NCBI GenBank assembly: GCA_958441075.1
Contig: CAUCBQ010000096.1
Location: 1 to 7,719, forward strand
Direction: 5' to 3'
Length of the DNA: 7,719 bases
DNA from: an uncultured Clostridiaceae bacterium
Lineage (GTDB): Bacteria; Bacillota; Clostridia; Lachnospirales; Lachnospiraceae
Part shown: piece after piece, positions 1 through 5,226 of the stretch
Position numbering within the stretch: the first letter of the stretch is position 1
How the letters are laid out: every line of letters begins with the position of its first letter
Translations under genes and position numbers: made by a program
The notes under the pieces: generated by a model
Seen by the model: the letters and a program-made list of their open reading frames with translations, nothing else
The model's database searches: none
What the model was told of the DNA's origin: nothing

Positions 1-61
1 TCTCAGGAGCCTGCTCACCCTCATAAACGTAACCGCAAACTGTACAAACCCATTTTTTCAT
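1..61 (-). CDS. Rubredoxin-domain protein, N-terminal fragment (rubredoxin-like or reverse rubrerythrin)
   Basis: Only the first 20 codons are in the window; the gene continues past the left edge. The visible protein begins MKKWVCTVCGYVYEGEQAPE. The C6-x-x-C9-G-Y-V-Y motif is the first half of a rubredoxin Fe(Cys)4 site, and the short Glu-Gly-Glu loop running straight into Ala-Pro-Glu is the compact type found in rubrerythrin-associated rubredoxin domains rather than in classical 52-residue rubredoxin. The second CxxC would lie just outside. Because the domain is at the N-terminus, this could be a stand-alone small rubredoxin or a reverse rubrerythrin (rubredoxin first, di-iron domain second); the fragment cannot decide. 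Such proteins pass electrons to peroxide- or oxygen-reducing enzymes in the cytoplasm of anaerobes. The start is supported by AAAAGGAG (minus strand, 71-78), 9 nt upstream. A PerR-type operator lies in its promoter, which fits a peroxide-response role. Confidence 0.85.
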   Translation of the reverse strand, partial: MKKWVCTVCGYVYEGEQAPE

Positions 62-90
62 AGTCTTGATCTCCTTTTTATATAGTGTGT

Positions 91-115
91 GGGAGCCGGG
101 GACAGCCCGGAGCCC
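91..115 (-). other. GC-rich hairpin in the rubredoxin mRNA leader
   Basis: Read on the minus strand, GGGCTCCGGG and CCCGGCTCCC flank a 5-nt CTGTC loop. They form 5 inner and 3 outer G-C/C-G pairs around a 2x2 internal loop. No T-run follows, so it is not a convincing intrinsic terminator for perR. It sits about 12 nt upstream of the rubredoxin ribosome binding site, inside the predicted leader of roughly 90 nt, where it could stabilise the mRNA 5' end or affect translation. Function is inference. Confidence 0.5.
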
Positions 116-140
116 GATTAATATTTCTGAAACAATAATA

Positions 141-151
141 GTAATGATTAC
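141..151. promoter_or_regulatory. PerR/Fur-type operator at the rubredoxin promoter
   Basis: A perfect 11-bp palindrome, GTAAT-G-ATTAC, extended by one A/T pair at each end. It sits in an AT-rich stretch and resembles Fur-family boxes (TTATAAT-N-ATTATAA for PerR, GATAATGATAATC for Fur). It begins 7 nt downstream of the predicted -10 box and so covers the transcription start, as expected for a repressor site. A near copy sits at the identical offset in front of perR (626-636). Confidence 0.7.
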
Positions 152-158
152 TGATATT

Positions 159-187
159 AATATAAATGATTTATGCTGATTTGTCAA
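159..187 (-). promoter_or_regulatory. Sigma-A-type promoter for the rubredoxin gene
   Basis: On the minus strand, a perfect -35 TTGACA (182-187) is separated by exactly 17 nt from TATATT (159-164; 5 of 6 to TATAAT). The -35 box lies inside the last codons of perR (the Ile-Asp-Lys codons), so the promoter overlaps the end of the upstream gene. Predicted transcription start is near 152, within the PerR-type operator. Confidence 0.7.
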
Positions 188-599
188 TACCTTTTTGTTC
201 TTTTTTTGGATTTATCACATCCATGCAGGACTGGCACTGACCGAAGAACAGGATAGAGTGGGAATCAATCTGTCCCGGCGCATGGCTCTGGACAGCTGCA
301 TTTAATTCTGTCATCTCCTGAATATCCATATCATAGACATGACCGCATTCCCTGCATACAAAATGGTAGTGAGGCGATACATCGCCGTCAAAATGGTCTG
401 CTCCGCCGCCGCAGCTTAATTTACGGATCTCGCCCGTCTCCACCAGCAGATTCAGATTCCTGTAAACGGTTCCCAGACTGATATTGGGAAATTCCTCCCG
501 GATGCTGGCGTATAGGGCGTCTGCCGTTGGATGATCGTGACGGTTCATCAAGCTGGCTTTGATGGCTTCCCTCTGACGGCTATACTTTAAAGTTTTCAT
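171..599 (-). CDS. perR: Fur-family transcriptional repressor, PerR type
   Basis: A 142-residue metal-dependent repressor of the Fur family, normal in length, acting as a cytoplasmic dimer on promoters of oxidative-stress genes. The N-terminal winged helix includes H-P-T-A-D (23-27) and the recognition segment SLGTVYRNL (41-49). The C-terminal dimerisation domain holds two CxxC pairs for structural zinc, C82/C85 and C122/C125. By alignment from memory with Bacillus PerR (H37, D85, H91, H93, D104), the regulatory iron/manganese ligands are H23, D71, H77, H79 and D90. An Asp at the last position is the PerR signature, while Fur has Glu, so peroxide sensing is preferred over plain iron sensing. 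Location next to a rubredoxin-domain gene with a matching operator supports this. The gene has its own consensus promoter with an operator over the start site, suggesting autoregulation. The ribosome binding site is AAGGAG, about 7 nt upstream of ATG. The PerR subtype is an inference; Fur-family membership is secure. Confidence 0.9.
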   Translation of the reverse strand: MKTLKYSRQREAIKASLMNRHDHPTADALYASIREEFPNISLGTVYRNLNLLVETGEIRKLSCGGGADHFDGDVSPHYHFVCRECGHVYDMDIQEMTELNAAVQSHAPGQIDSHSILFFGQCQSCMDVINPKKEQKGIDKSA

Positions 600-625
600 A
601 GGCGTCTCCTTATAATATAATAATA

Positions 626-636
626 ATAACGATTAC
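626..636. promoter_or_regulatory. PerR/Fur-type operator at the perR promoter
   Basis: The plus strand reads ATAACGATTAC; the minus strand reads GTAATCGTTAT, an imperfect palindrome matching the rubredoxin operator GTAATCATTAC at 9 of 11 positions. It is followed on the minus strand by an AT-rich TATTATTAT tail also present at the other site. It lies 7 nt downstream of the perR -10 box, over the predicted start site, which indicates likely negative autoregulation. Confidence 0.7.
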
Positions 637-643
637 TGTTTAT

Positions 644-672
644 ATTATAAAGAATCTATGCCCTAATGTCAA
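644..672 (-). promoter_or_regulatory. Consensus sigma-A promoter for perR
   Basis: On the minus strand a perfect TTGACA (667-672), a 17-nt spacer and a perfect TATAAT (644-649) form a textbook strong promoter. The -35 box is only 18 nt past the stop codon of the upstream lysR-type gene. Such a strong promoter with an operator on its start site fits a gene held down by its own repressor. Confidence 0.85.
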
Positions 673-690
673 GATCCATCCGATAAAAAC

Positions 691-1659
691 TCAGATCTCT
701 TCATTCTTATAAGGAATCCGCTCCAGTGCTATACGGATAAACTCATGGGTAGCCCGGGACATATAGTGGCCTTTGTGATAACCCAGCCCCAGTGTTCCGT
801 GAGCCCGGGAATAATTCAGCGGATAGAGGTTTAGTCCTGCCTGACGGGACAGCGGATTTTTGCAGGCATTTGCCGCATGATCCTGAGACATAAACATCCG
901 GGGATAGAAGGTGATTCCCATGCCCTTAACGCTGAGGGCAAGAGCGGTCTCTATATTTTCCGTTTCCAGTACGATCCGGGGAGTTACCTGGGCGTCTTCA
1001 AAAATTTCATCTGCGATGGTACGCACCCGGTTTCCCTTGTTTAAAAGTACAAAAGGACAGTTTTCCAGAAGCCGCACATCCGCACCCTGCTCCAGCTTGT
1101 GGCGAAGCTCCTCTGCCTGTTCCGGATGGACTTTTTTAAGAACTGCATTGGGAACCACCAGGAGAATTTCCTCCTGGCAGATGGGCACAGTGTCTACATT
1201 TTCTGCCGTAAAGGGAAGGAGGTCGATCATCAGGTCAATATTTCCATGGAGCAGGTCATTTGCCAGTTCGCTGGAGTTGCCTTCAATTAAATGGAGCTCG
1301 ATCCCGGGAAATTCAGACTGATAGACAGGGAGAATTTCAGGCAGGATAAAACGGCCTCTTGTATGGGAAACGCCGATGGAAAGCTGACCTGTGGAGAAAT
1401 CCTTGATATCTGCGATTTCCCGGTAGGTTTCATCCTTTAAATCCAAAAGCTCCCTGGCCCGTACCTTCAGAGCCTGTCCTGCGTAGGTCAGGGTCAGGGG
1501 GGAGGTACGGTTAAAAAGGACAACATCAAATTCTTTTTCCATATTGGAAATGTGATTGCTTAAGGACTGCTGGGAAATGTAGAGCCGTTTGGCAGCCCGT
1601 GTAAAATTCAGCTCTTCAGCAGCTGCGAGAAAATATTCCAGATTCAAAAAATTGATCAT
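691..1659 (-). CDS. LysR-type transcriptional regulator
   Basis: A 322-residue LysR-family regulator, slightly longer than the usual 300. The winged helix-turn-helix occupies about residues 4-62 and shows the family pattern: LEYFLAAAEELNFTRAAKRL, then S-Q-Q-S-L-S at 29-34, and the N-R-T-S-P-L wing near 50-55 followed by T-Y-A-G. A linker helix leads to the periplasmic-binding-like effector domain (about 90-305), which begins GQLSIGVSHTRGRFILPEIL. The effector cannot be read from sequence. It overlaps the upstream PHP-domain gene by 4 nt (ATGA at 1656-1659), so the two are probably translated together; a GGGAGGA element about 12 nt upstream, inside the PHP gene, may help. Most LysR genes are divergent from their target, so a co-directional, coupled arrangement is less usual. 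No terminator is visible between it and perR. The target is unknown; the upstream PHP gene or its own promoter is the obvious guess. Confidence 0.92.
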   Translation of the reverse strand: MINFLNLEYFLAAAEELNFTRAAKRLYISQQSLSNHISNMEKEFDVVLFNRTSPLTLTYAGQALKVRARELLDLKDETYREIADIKDFSTGQLSIGVSHTRGRFILPEILPVYQSEFPGIELHLIEGNSSELANDLLHGNIDLMIDLLPFTAENVDTVPICQEEILLVVPNAVLKKVHPEQAEELRHKLEQGADVRLLENCPFVLLNKGNRVRTIADEIFEDAQVTPRIVLETENIETALALSVKGMGITFYPRMFMSQDHAANACKNPLSRQAGLNLYPLNYSRAHGTLGLGYHKGHYMSRATHEFIRIALERIPYKNEEI

Positions 1660-2447
1660 ATCCTGCTGTTTCCTCCCTGGGGATGAGATGACATTTTATA
1701 AAACAGCTCCGGTTCCTCTTTTAAAAGCCGGTCCAGGGACGGAATGAAAGAGGCGGCTTTTGAGAGGGAGGTGTTTACCACCAGTTCCTCCGGGAAATGA
1801 AGGTCAGCCAAAAGTTTAAGGGCCATTTCATGGTTGCCCACATCATTTTCACAGTGTGCGTCACTGTTTATAATAACAGAGGTTCCATAACGCATACAGG
1901 CAGCCAGTACCTGCTCATAATTTTCCCTGGCTCCCTTTCGGGTAGTTTTGGGAGAAAGGGAGCTGCTGTTGATTTCGAGGAGCTTGTGGTGTCTGGCAGC
2001 AGACGCGGCTACCGCATCCCAGTCGGCCGGCAGGCGGGAATCATCCGGATGGCCGATGATGTGGATCAGAGGATGCTCCATAGCTCCCAGATAAGCATTT
2101 GTATAGTCAGATACAGTGCCGTTGTTATTAATACAGGGGGTATGGAGGCTGGCAATCGCATAGTCTGTTTTTTTCAGATAATTGTCCGTTAAGTCCACCC
2201 GTCCCGTATAGTCCAGAATATTAAGCTCCGTACCCATGAGAACGGGAACGCCCCGGATTACTCTGGGGAGCACTTTGAAATTGCTGAAATAAAAATCATG
2301 ACAGCTTCCGGGCATGGCAGGCGCGTGTTCTGAGCATCCATAGAGAGCCAGACCCCGGTCTGCGGCGGCCTGGGCCATTTCATAAAGGGTATTGTAGGCG
2401 TGACCGCTGGCTATGGTATGTGTATGAAGATCTAAAAGGTCGATCAT
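1656..2447 (-). CDS. PHP-domain phosphohydrolase (YcdX/histidinol-phosphatase-like)
   Basis: A 263-residue protein of the polymerase-and-histidinol-phosphatase superfamily, closest in pattern to E. coli YcdX (about 245 residues). The metal-binding motifs are all present: D-L-H-T-H-T (H8, H10) with H16, S-E-H-A (E40, H41), H50, G-T-E-L-N-I (E74), S-L-H (H102), I-G-H-P (H133) and S-D-A-H (D196, H198). These line a trinuclear metal site at the C-terminal mouth of a distorted beta/alpha barrel, so it is expected to be an active cytoplasmic phosphatase or phosphoesterase. The substrate is unknown. A role in histidine synthesis (histidinol phosphate) is possible, but no his genes are nearby. Start: ATG after a strong AAAGGAGG site about 9 nt away. 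It is first in a leftward unit and overlaps the LysR gene by 4 nt. Confidence 0.9.
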   Translation of the reverse strand: MIDLLDLHTHTIASGHAYNTLYEMAQAAADRGLALYGCSEHAPAMPGSCHDFYFSNFKVLPRVIRGVPVLMGTELNILDYTGRVDLTDNYLKKTDYAIASLHTPCINNNGTVSDYTNAYLGAMEHPLIHIIGHPDDSRLPADWDAVAASAARHHKLLEINSSSLSPKTTRKGARENYEQVLAACMRYGTSVIINSDAHCENDVGNHEMALKLLADLHFPEELVVNTSLSKAASFIPSLDRLLKEEPELFYKMSSHPQGGNSRI

Positions 2448-2508
2448 AAAAATATCCTCCTTTGTCTGTCTGTAGCAGATGATTCATGCATACAGGCTTT
2501 CTTTCTCA

Positions 2509-2537
2509 AATATAGCACAGGAAACTTTATGATACAA
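2509..2537 (-). promoter_or_regulatory. Possible extended -10 promoter for the PHP-lysR unit
   Basis: On the minus strand TGC-TATATT (2509-2517) is an extended -10 element, 5 of 6 in the hexamer, with a weak -35 TTGTAT (2532-2537; 3 of 6) at 17 nt. The predicted leader is about 55 nt. It is the best candidate in the AT-rich divergent region, but other AT-rich hexamers exist there. Confidence 0.4.
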
Positions 2538-2588
2538 AGGAAAAAACAGCAAAAATAAAAAAATAAGCATAATTTTTCTGAAAAAGTA

Positions 2589-2618
2589 TAGAAATATCAG
2601 GCGGTTTGCTGATATAAT
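2589..2618 (+). promoter_or_regulatory. Extended -10 promoter for the S1-relQ unit
   Basis: A perfect TATAAT (2613-2618) is preceded by TG at the extended -10 position (2610-2611). A weak -35, TAGAAA (2589-2594; 4 of 6), lies 18 nt upstream, behind an A-rich stretch (about 2536-2586) that could act as an UP element. The predicted start is near 2625, giving a leader of about 70 nt. Confidence 0.65.
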
Positions 2619-2637
2619 ATAAAAAGCTGAATAGCCA

Positions 2638-2661
2638 GGCAGCCAGATGAGATGGACTGCC
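2638..2661 (+). other. Hairpin in the leader of the S1-domain gene
   Basis: GGCAGCCA (2638-2645) pairs with TGG-A-CTGCC (2653-2661), giving 8 base pairs with one bulged A around a 7-nt GATGAGA loop. It lies between the predicted transcription start and the ribosome binding site, about 20 nt upstream of the latter. Since the gene encodes an RNA-binding S1 protein, binding to its own leader is conceivable but unproven. Confidence 0.45.
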
Positions 2662-2696
2662 GCAGGGAATGAAAAGCGGAAGGTGAGGATAAGAAC

Positions 2697-3458
2697 ATGA
2701 GTGAAGACATGAATAAGGAATTGGAGACAGAGGTTAAGGCAGAGGAGCCGGTTGAGACCATGGAGGATTATGCGGCTGAACTGGAGGCTTCCTATGCAGC
2801 TCTGGACCAGAGAAGAGATATGCCGGAGGATGACAGTGCCGAGGGCCAGAAATGGGCTGAGTTTGCTCAGATGATGGAGGATAAGACTGTTCTTAAAGTG
2901 AAGATTTCCGAAGCTGTAAAGGGCGGAGTGATTGCCTTTGTAGATGAGGTAAGAGCATTTATCCCGGCGTCCCAGCTGTCTGCTGATTACGTTGAAAAGC
3001 TGGAGGACTGGCAGGGAAAGCATGTGGAGACGGTGATCATCACAGTAGATCCGGAAAAGAAGAGACTGGTTTTGTCCGGCCGTCAGGTTGAGCGTCAGAA
3101 GAGAGAGGAGGCCCGCAAGGAGCGTCTGGCTCAGTTTAAGCCGGGAGATGTGGTAGAGGGCACAGTGGACAGCTTAAAGGACTACGGCGCATTTGTGAAG
3201 CTGGCAGAGGGCGTAGACGGCCTGGTGCATATTTCCCAGATCAGTACCCAGCGCATTAAGCATCCGGGAGCTGTTCTCAAGGAAGGACAGACAGTAAAGG
3301 TAAAGATTCTTTCTATCGCAGATGGAAAGATCAGCCTGAGCATGAAGGTTCTGGCCCAGCAGGAAACAGACCGTGAGGAGCATGAAACCTTCAATTATAA
3401 AGAGACCGCTTCAGCCACTACAGGCCTGGGAGATCTGTTAAAGGGACTGAAGCTGTAG
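2697..3458 (+). CDS. Tandem S1-domain RNA-binding protein
   Basis: A 253-residue cytoplasmic protein with an acidic N-terminal tail (about 1-60) and two S1 (OB-fold) domains. The first, about residues 62-130, is divergent: G-G-V-I-A-F-V-D near 76-83, then AFIPASQLS, then a K-K-R-L-V-L-S-G-R end. The second, about 148-218, is canonical: GDVVEGTVDSLKDYGAFVKL, then EGVDGLVHISQIS with F166 and H178 in RNA-contact positions, ending G-K-I-S-L-S-M-K. A charged helix (131-146) joins them. The pair resembles two consecutive inner domains of ribosomal protein S1, but at 253 residues it is much shorter than a full S1, so it is better described as an S1-like translation or RNA-binding factor than as rpsA. 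The C-terminus ends in a short G-L-G-D-L-L-K-G motif. The ATG follows AGGTGAGG by about 7 nt. The alarmone synthetase gene begins 17 nt after its stop, which implies one transcript. Confidence 0.88.
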   Translation: MSEDMNKELETEVKAEEPVETMEDYAAELEASYAALDQRRDMPEDDSAEGQKWAEFAQMMEDKTVLKVKISEAVKGGVIAFVDEVRAFIPASQLSADYVEKLEDWQGKHVETVIITVDPEKKRLVLSGRQVERQKREEARKERLAQFKPGDVVEGTVDSLKDYGAFVKLAEGVDGLVHISQISTQRIKHPGAVLKEGQTVKVKILSIADGKISLSMKVLAQQETDREEHETFNYKETASATTGLGDLLKGLKL

Positions 3459-3475
3459 GAGAGGAAGGGATAGGA

Positions 3476-4123
3476 ATGATCAATATCCCCAAAGCCAACG
3501 AGCAGATTGATCAGTGGCGTTCAGTGATGTTTCTCTACGATTCAGCCTTGAAAAAGATGAATACAAAGATTGAGATTTTAAATAATGAGTTCATAAACAG
3601 ATATGATTACAATCCCATTGAACACATTAAATCCAGGCTGAAAACAGCAGACAGCATTGTAAATAAACTGAAAAAAGATGGGCGTGAGGTAAGCATCGAA
3701 AATATGCAGGAGTATTTGAGCGATATTGCGGGCATCCGCATTATCTGCTCCTTCACATCGGATATTTATCAGATCGCCCAGATTATTGCAGGGCAGAAGG
3801 ATGTCACAGTCCTTCATGTAAAGGATTATATCAAATATCCAAAGCCCAATGGGTATAAGAGCTATCATATGGTGGTAACTGTGCCGGTCTATCTTTCTGA
3901 CGGGGCCGTGGAAACAAAGGTAGAGATTCAGATCCGCTCCGTTGCCATGGATTTCTGGGCCAGTCTTGAGCACAAGATCGCCTATAAATTTGAGGGAAAC
4001 GCTCCGGAAAATCTTCTGATGGAGTTAAAGGATTGTGCAGATATGGTGGATATGCTGGATAAAAAGATGTTTTCATTAAATGAGGCTATCATAGCTTTTG
4101 CCAAAAACCAGCAGGAAGAATAG
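3476..4123 (+). CDS. relQ: Small alarmone synthetase, RelQ type ((p)ppGpp synthetase)
   Basis: A 215-residue single-domain RelA/SpoT synthetase, matching the length of Bacillus YjbM/RelQ (about 211). It transfers pyrophosphate from ATP to the 3' OH of GDP or GTP to make (p)ppGpp, the starvation signal; there is no HD hydrolase and no TGS/ACT regulatory region. Motifs seen: SDIAGIRIIC (82-91) with the family's D-I-A-G-I-R; the guanine-binding YIKYPKPNGYKSYH (118-131); and VEIQIRSVAMDFWASLEHKI (149-168), with E150 at the position of the catalytic Glu, followed by A-Y-K-F-E-G-N. The C-terminal helix (about 178-212) is the segment used for tetramer assembly in RelQ. The start is the ATG at 3476, with purine-rich AGGAGAGG/GAGGAAG 8-11 nt upstream. 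It is the second gene of the S1-domain unit, and a strong terminator follows 36 nt after the stop. RelQ versus another small-synthetase subtype is judged by motif resemblance from memory. Confidence 0.92.
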   Translation: MINIPKANEQIDQWRSVMFLYDSALKKMNTKIEILNNEFINRYDYNPIEHIKSRLKTADSIVNKLKKDGREVSIENMQEYLSDIAGIRIICSFTSDIYQIAQIIAGQKDVTVLHVKDYIKYPKPNGYKSYHMVVTVPVYLSDGAVETKVEIQIRSVAMDFWASLEHKIAYKFEGNAPENLLMELKDCADMVDMLDKKMFSLNEAIIAFAKNQQEE

Positions 4124-4159
4124 CTTAGATTCCCAGGCAGTAAAAGAAATAGAATCTGC

Positions 4160-4200
4160 GCCAGCCGGCAGCTCACAGAACCGGCTGGCTCTTTCTTTTT
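4160..4200 (+). terminator. Rho-independent terminator of the S1-relQ unit
   Basis: A perfect 9-bp G/C-rich stem, GCCAGCCGG (4160-4168) and CCGGCTGGC (4181-4189), encloses a 12-nt loop. It is followed immediately by the T-rich tail TCTTTCTTTTT (4190-4200). It is placed 36 nt after the relQ stop, in the right orientation. Confidence 0.9.
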
Positions 4201-4283
4201 CCGGCGCACTGCGGGTAAATGGCTTCAATGAGCGGGAGAAGCTGCCCGGATGTGCCGGAAAAAACCGTAGATGTATAACATAC

Positions 4284-4290
4284 AGGAGGA
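4284..4290 (+). promoter_or_regulatory. Strong ribosome binding site of dtd
   Basis: AGGAGGA sits 9 nt upstream of the dtd ATG and is an unambiguous Shine-Dalgarno sequence. I found no convincing -35/-10 pair between the terminator (4200) and this site; TATAAC at 4274-4279 is too close to the start to be a useful -10 box because transcription would begin inside the ribosome binding site. Confidence 0.85.
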
Positions 4291-4299
4291 CAAGAGAAA

Positions 4300-4752
4300 A
4301 TGAGAGCAGTTGTTCAGAGAGTGACGCAGGCAAGCGTTACAGTAGAGGGAGAACTTTTAGGAAGAATAGGAAAGGGTCTTCTGATCCTTCTGGGAGTGGC
4401 TGAGGGAGATACCAGAGAATTGACAGAAAAGATGGCTGACAAGATCTGCCGTCTGCGTATTTTTGAGGATGAAAACGGAAAAACCAATTTAAGTCTGGCG
4501 GATGTGGGAGGAGAGCTTCTGGTAATCAGCCAGTTTACCCTCTATGCAGACTGCCGCAAGGGCAACCGCCCCAGCTTTGTAAAGGCAGGAGCGCCCCAGA
4601 TGGCGGAAAAGCTTTATGAGCATTTTCTGGCCCGGTGCCGGGAGCAGGCAGATGTGGTGGAAAAGGGCAGGTTTGGCGCTGATATGAAGGTGGAGCTTTT
4701 AAATGACGGTCCTTTTACGCTGATGCTGGACAGCGAGGAGCTGTTTAAATAG
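4300..4752 (+). CDS. dtd: D-aminoacyl-tRNA deacylase
   Basis: A 150-residue homodimeric DTD enzyme, full length for the family (about 145-150). It removes D-amino acids (and glycine from mischarged tRNA-Ala) by hydrolysing the ester bond to tRNA, so it is a proofreading step in translation. The N-terminus [17 protein letters not shown] is typical. The two signature motifs are intact: S-Q-F-T-L-Y-A-D at 77-84, with T80 in the active site, and N-D-G-P-F-T at 135-140, carrying the Gly-cisPro pair (G137-P138) that excludes L-amino acids. The ATG follows a strong AGGAGGA. It stands 176 nt after relQ, beyond a terminator. In many Firmicutes dtd follows the long Rel enzyme, so its position next to a small alarmone synthetase echoes a known neighbourhood. 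The next gene starts 36 nt later, probably on the same transcript. Confidence 0.97.
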   Translation: MRAVVQRVTQASVTVEGELLGRIGKGLLILLGVAEGDTRELTEKMADKICRLRIFEDENGKTNLSLADVGGELLVISQFTLYADCRKGNRPSFVKAGAPQMAEKLYEHFLARCREQADVVEKGRFGADMKVELLNDGPFTLMLDSEELFK

Positions 4753-4788
4753 CAGTTGTTAATGGAGAATCAGGAAAGGATGAAAAGA

Positions 4789-5226
4789 ATGGAGCTTGTA
4801 CTGTATTATGGAACAGACGATCCCGGCATAAAAAAGCATGAAATGATGATGAAAAGCGTTCTGGTGCGTATGGGTGTGAAAATCCGCAACGTAAGGCCGG
4901 ACCAGGTGATGGAAACCATAGGATATCTGGCCGGTATGCCGGGCTTTGAGGGGCAGAAAAAAACAGATGAACCCCTTCCGGCGATTACGGAGCAGATGCT
5001 GGTAATGAAGGATTTTACTGGAAGCCGGATTGATACCCTGCTGTATCAGCTGAGAAGAGCCGGAGTGCCGAAGATTGCCTTAAAAGCCATCGTGACGGAA
5101 CACAACTGCGAGTGGAGCTTTTATAAGCTGTATGAGGAGCTTAAAGAGGAGCACAGGCTGATGACACAGCAGGCACAGGCAGAGCAGCCTTCCTCCGGGG
5201 CGTCCGGTGAAAGAAGTGATTTATGA
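4789..5226 (+). CDS. DUF3783-domain protein of unknown function
   Basis: A 145-residue protein matching my recollection of the DUF3783 family; no biochemical function is established. Residues 1-35 (MELVLYYGTDDPGIKKHEMM onward) look like a beta-alpha element. I-G-Y-L-A-G-M-P-G-F follows at 44-53. The DUF3783 core begins near 68 with E-Q-M-L-V-M-K-D-F-T and continues through a helix (about 79-92) to LKAIVTEHNCEWSFYKLYEE (98-117) and K-E-E-H. The last 20 residues are polar and probably disordered. Start choice: the reading frame also contains TTG 4756 and ATG 4762 and 4780. AGGAAAGG (4772-4779) abuts 4780 but lies 9 nt before ATG 4789, and the conserved sequence begins there, so 4789 is preferred. 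The stop overlaps the VWA gene's ATG (ATGA, 5223-5226), implying coupled translation with the VWA/MoxR pair. Confidence 0.8.
   Translation: MELVLYYGTDDPGIKKHEMMMKSVLVRMGVKIRNVRPDQVMETIGYLAGMPGFEGQKKTDEPLPAITEQMLVMKDFTGSRIDTLLYQLRRAGVPKIALKAIVTEHNCEWSFYKLYEELKEEHRLMTQQAQAEQPSSGASGERSDL

Noticed and set aside
91..115. GC-rich hairpin as a terminator for perR
   Set aside because: No T-run follows it on the minus strand, and it lies within the predicted rubredoxin leader.
911..1321. A 136-codon open frame on the plus strand inside the LysR gene
   Set aside because: Ser/Arg-rich low-information translation, fully antisense to a well-conserved LysR regulator.
1797..2192. A 131-codon plus-strand open frame inside the PHP-domain gene
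   Set aside because: Antisense to a gene with all metal-binding motifs intact, with no family resemblance of its own.
2484..3023. A 179-codon open frame on the minus strand across the divergent promoter region and the 5' part of the S1 gene
   Set aside because: It is antisense to a clearly conserved S1-domain gene, has a leucine/phenylalanine-rich composition typical of reverse-strand reading, and shows no recognisable domain.
4150..4155. TAGAAT as a -10 box upstream of dtd
   Set aside because: Its -35 partner (TAGATT, 18 nt away) matches only 3 of 6, and the transcript would start inside the terminator stem.
4274..4279. TATAAC as a -10 box for dtd
   Set aside because: No acceptable -35 lies 16-18 nt upstream, and transcription would start at the ribosome binding site.
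4098..4403. A 101-codon plus-strand open frame spanning the terminator and the start of dtd
   Set aside because: It runs through a strong intrinsic terminator and overlaps dtd in another frame; its translation is charged, low-complexity and unlike any known family.
4957..4964. AAAAAAAC run in the DUF3783 gene resembling a slippery A-AAA-AAC frameshift heptamer
   Set aside because: The zero-frame codons are AAA-AAA-ACA, so the heptamer is not in the phase required for -1 tandem slippage, and the DUF3783 frame is intact across it.
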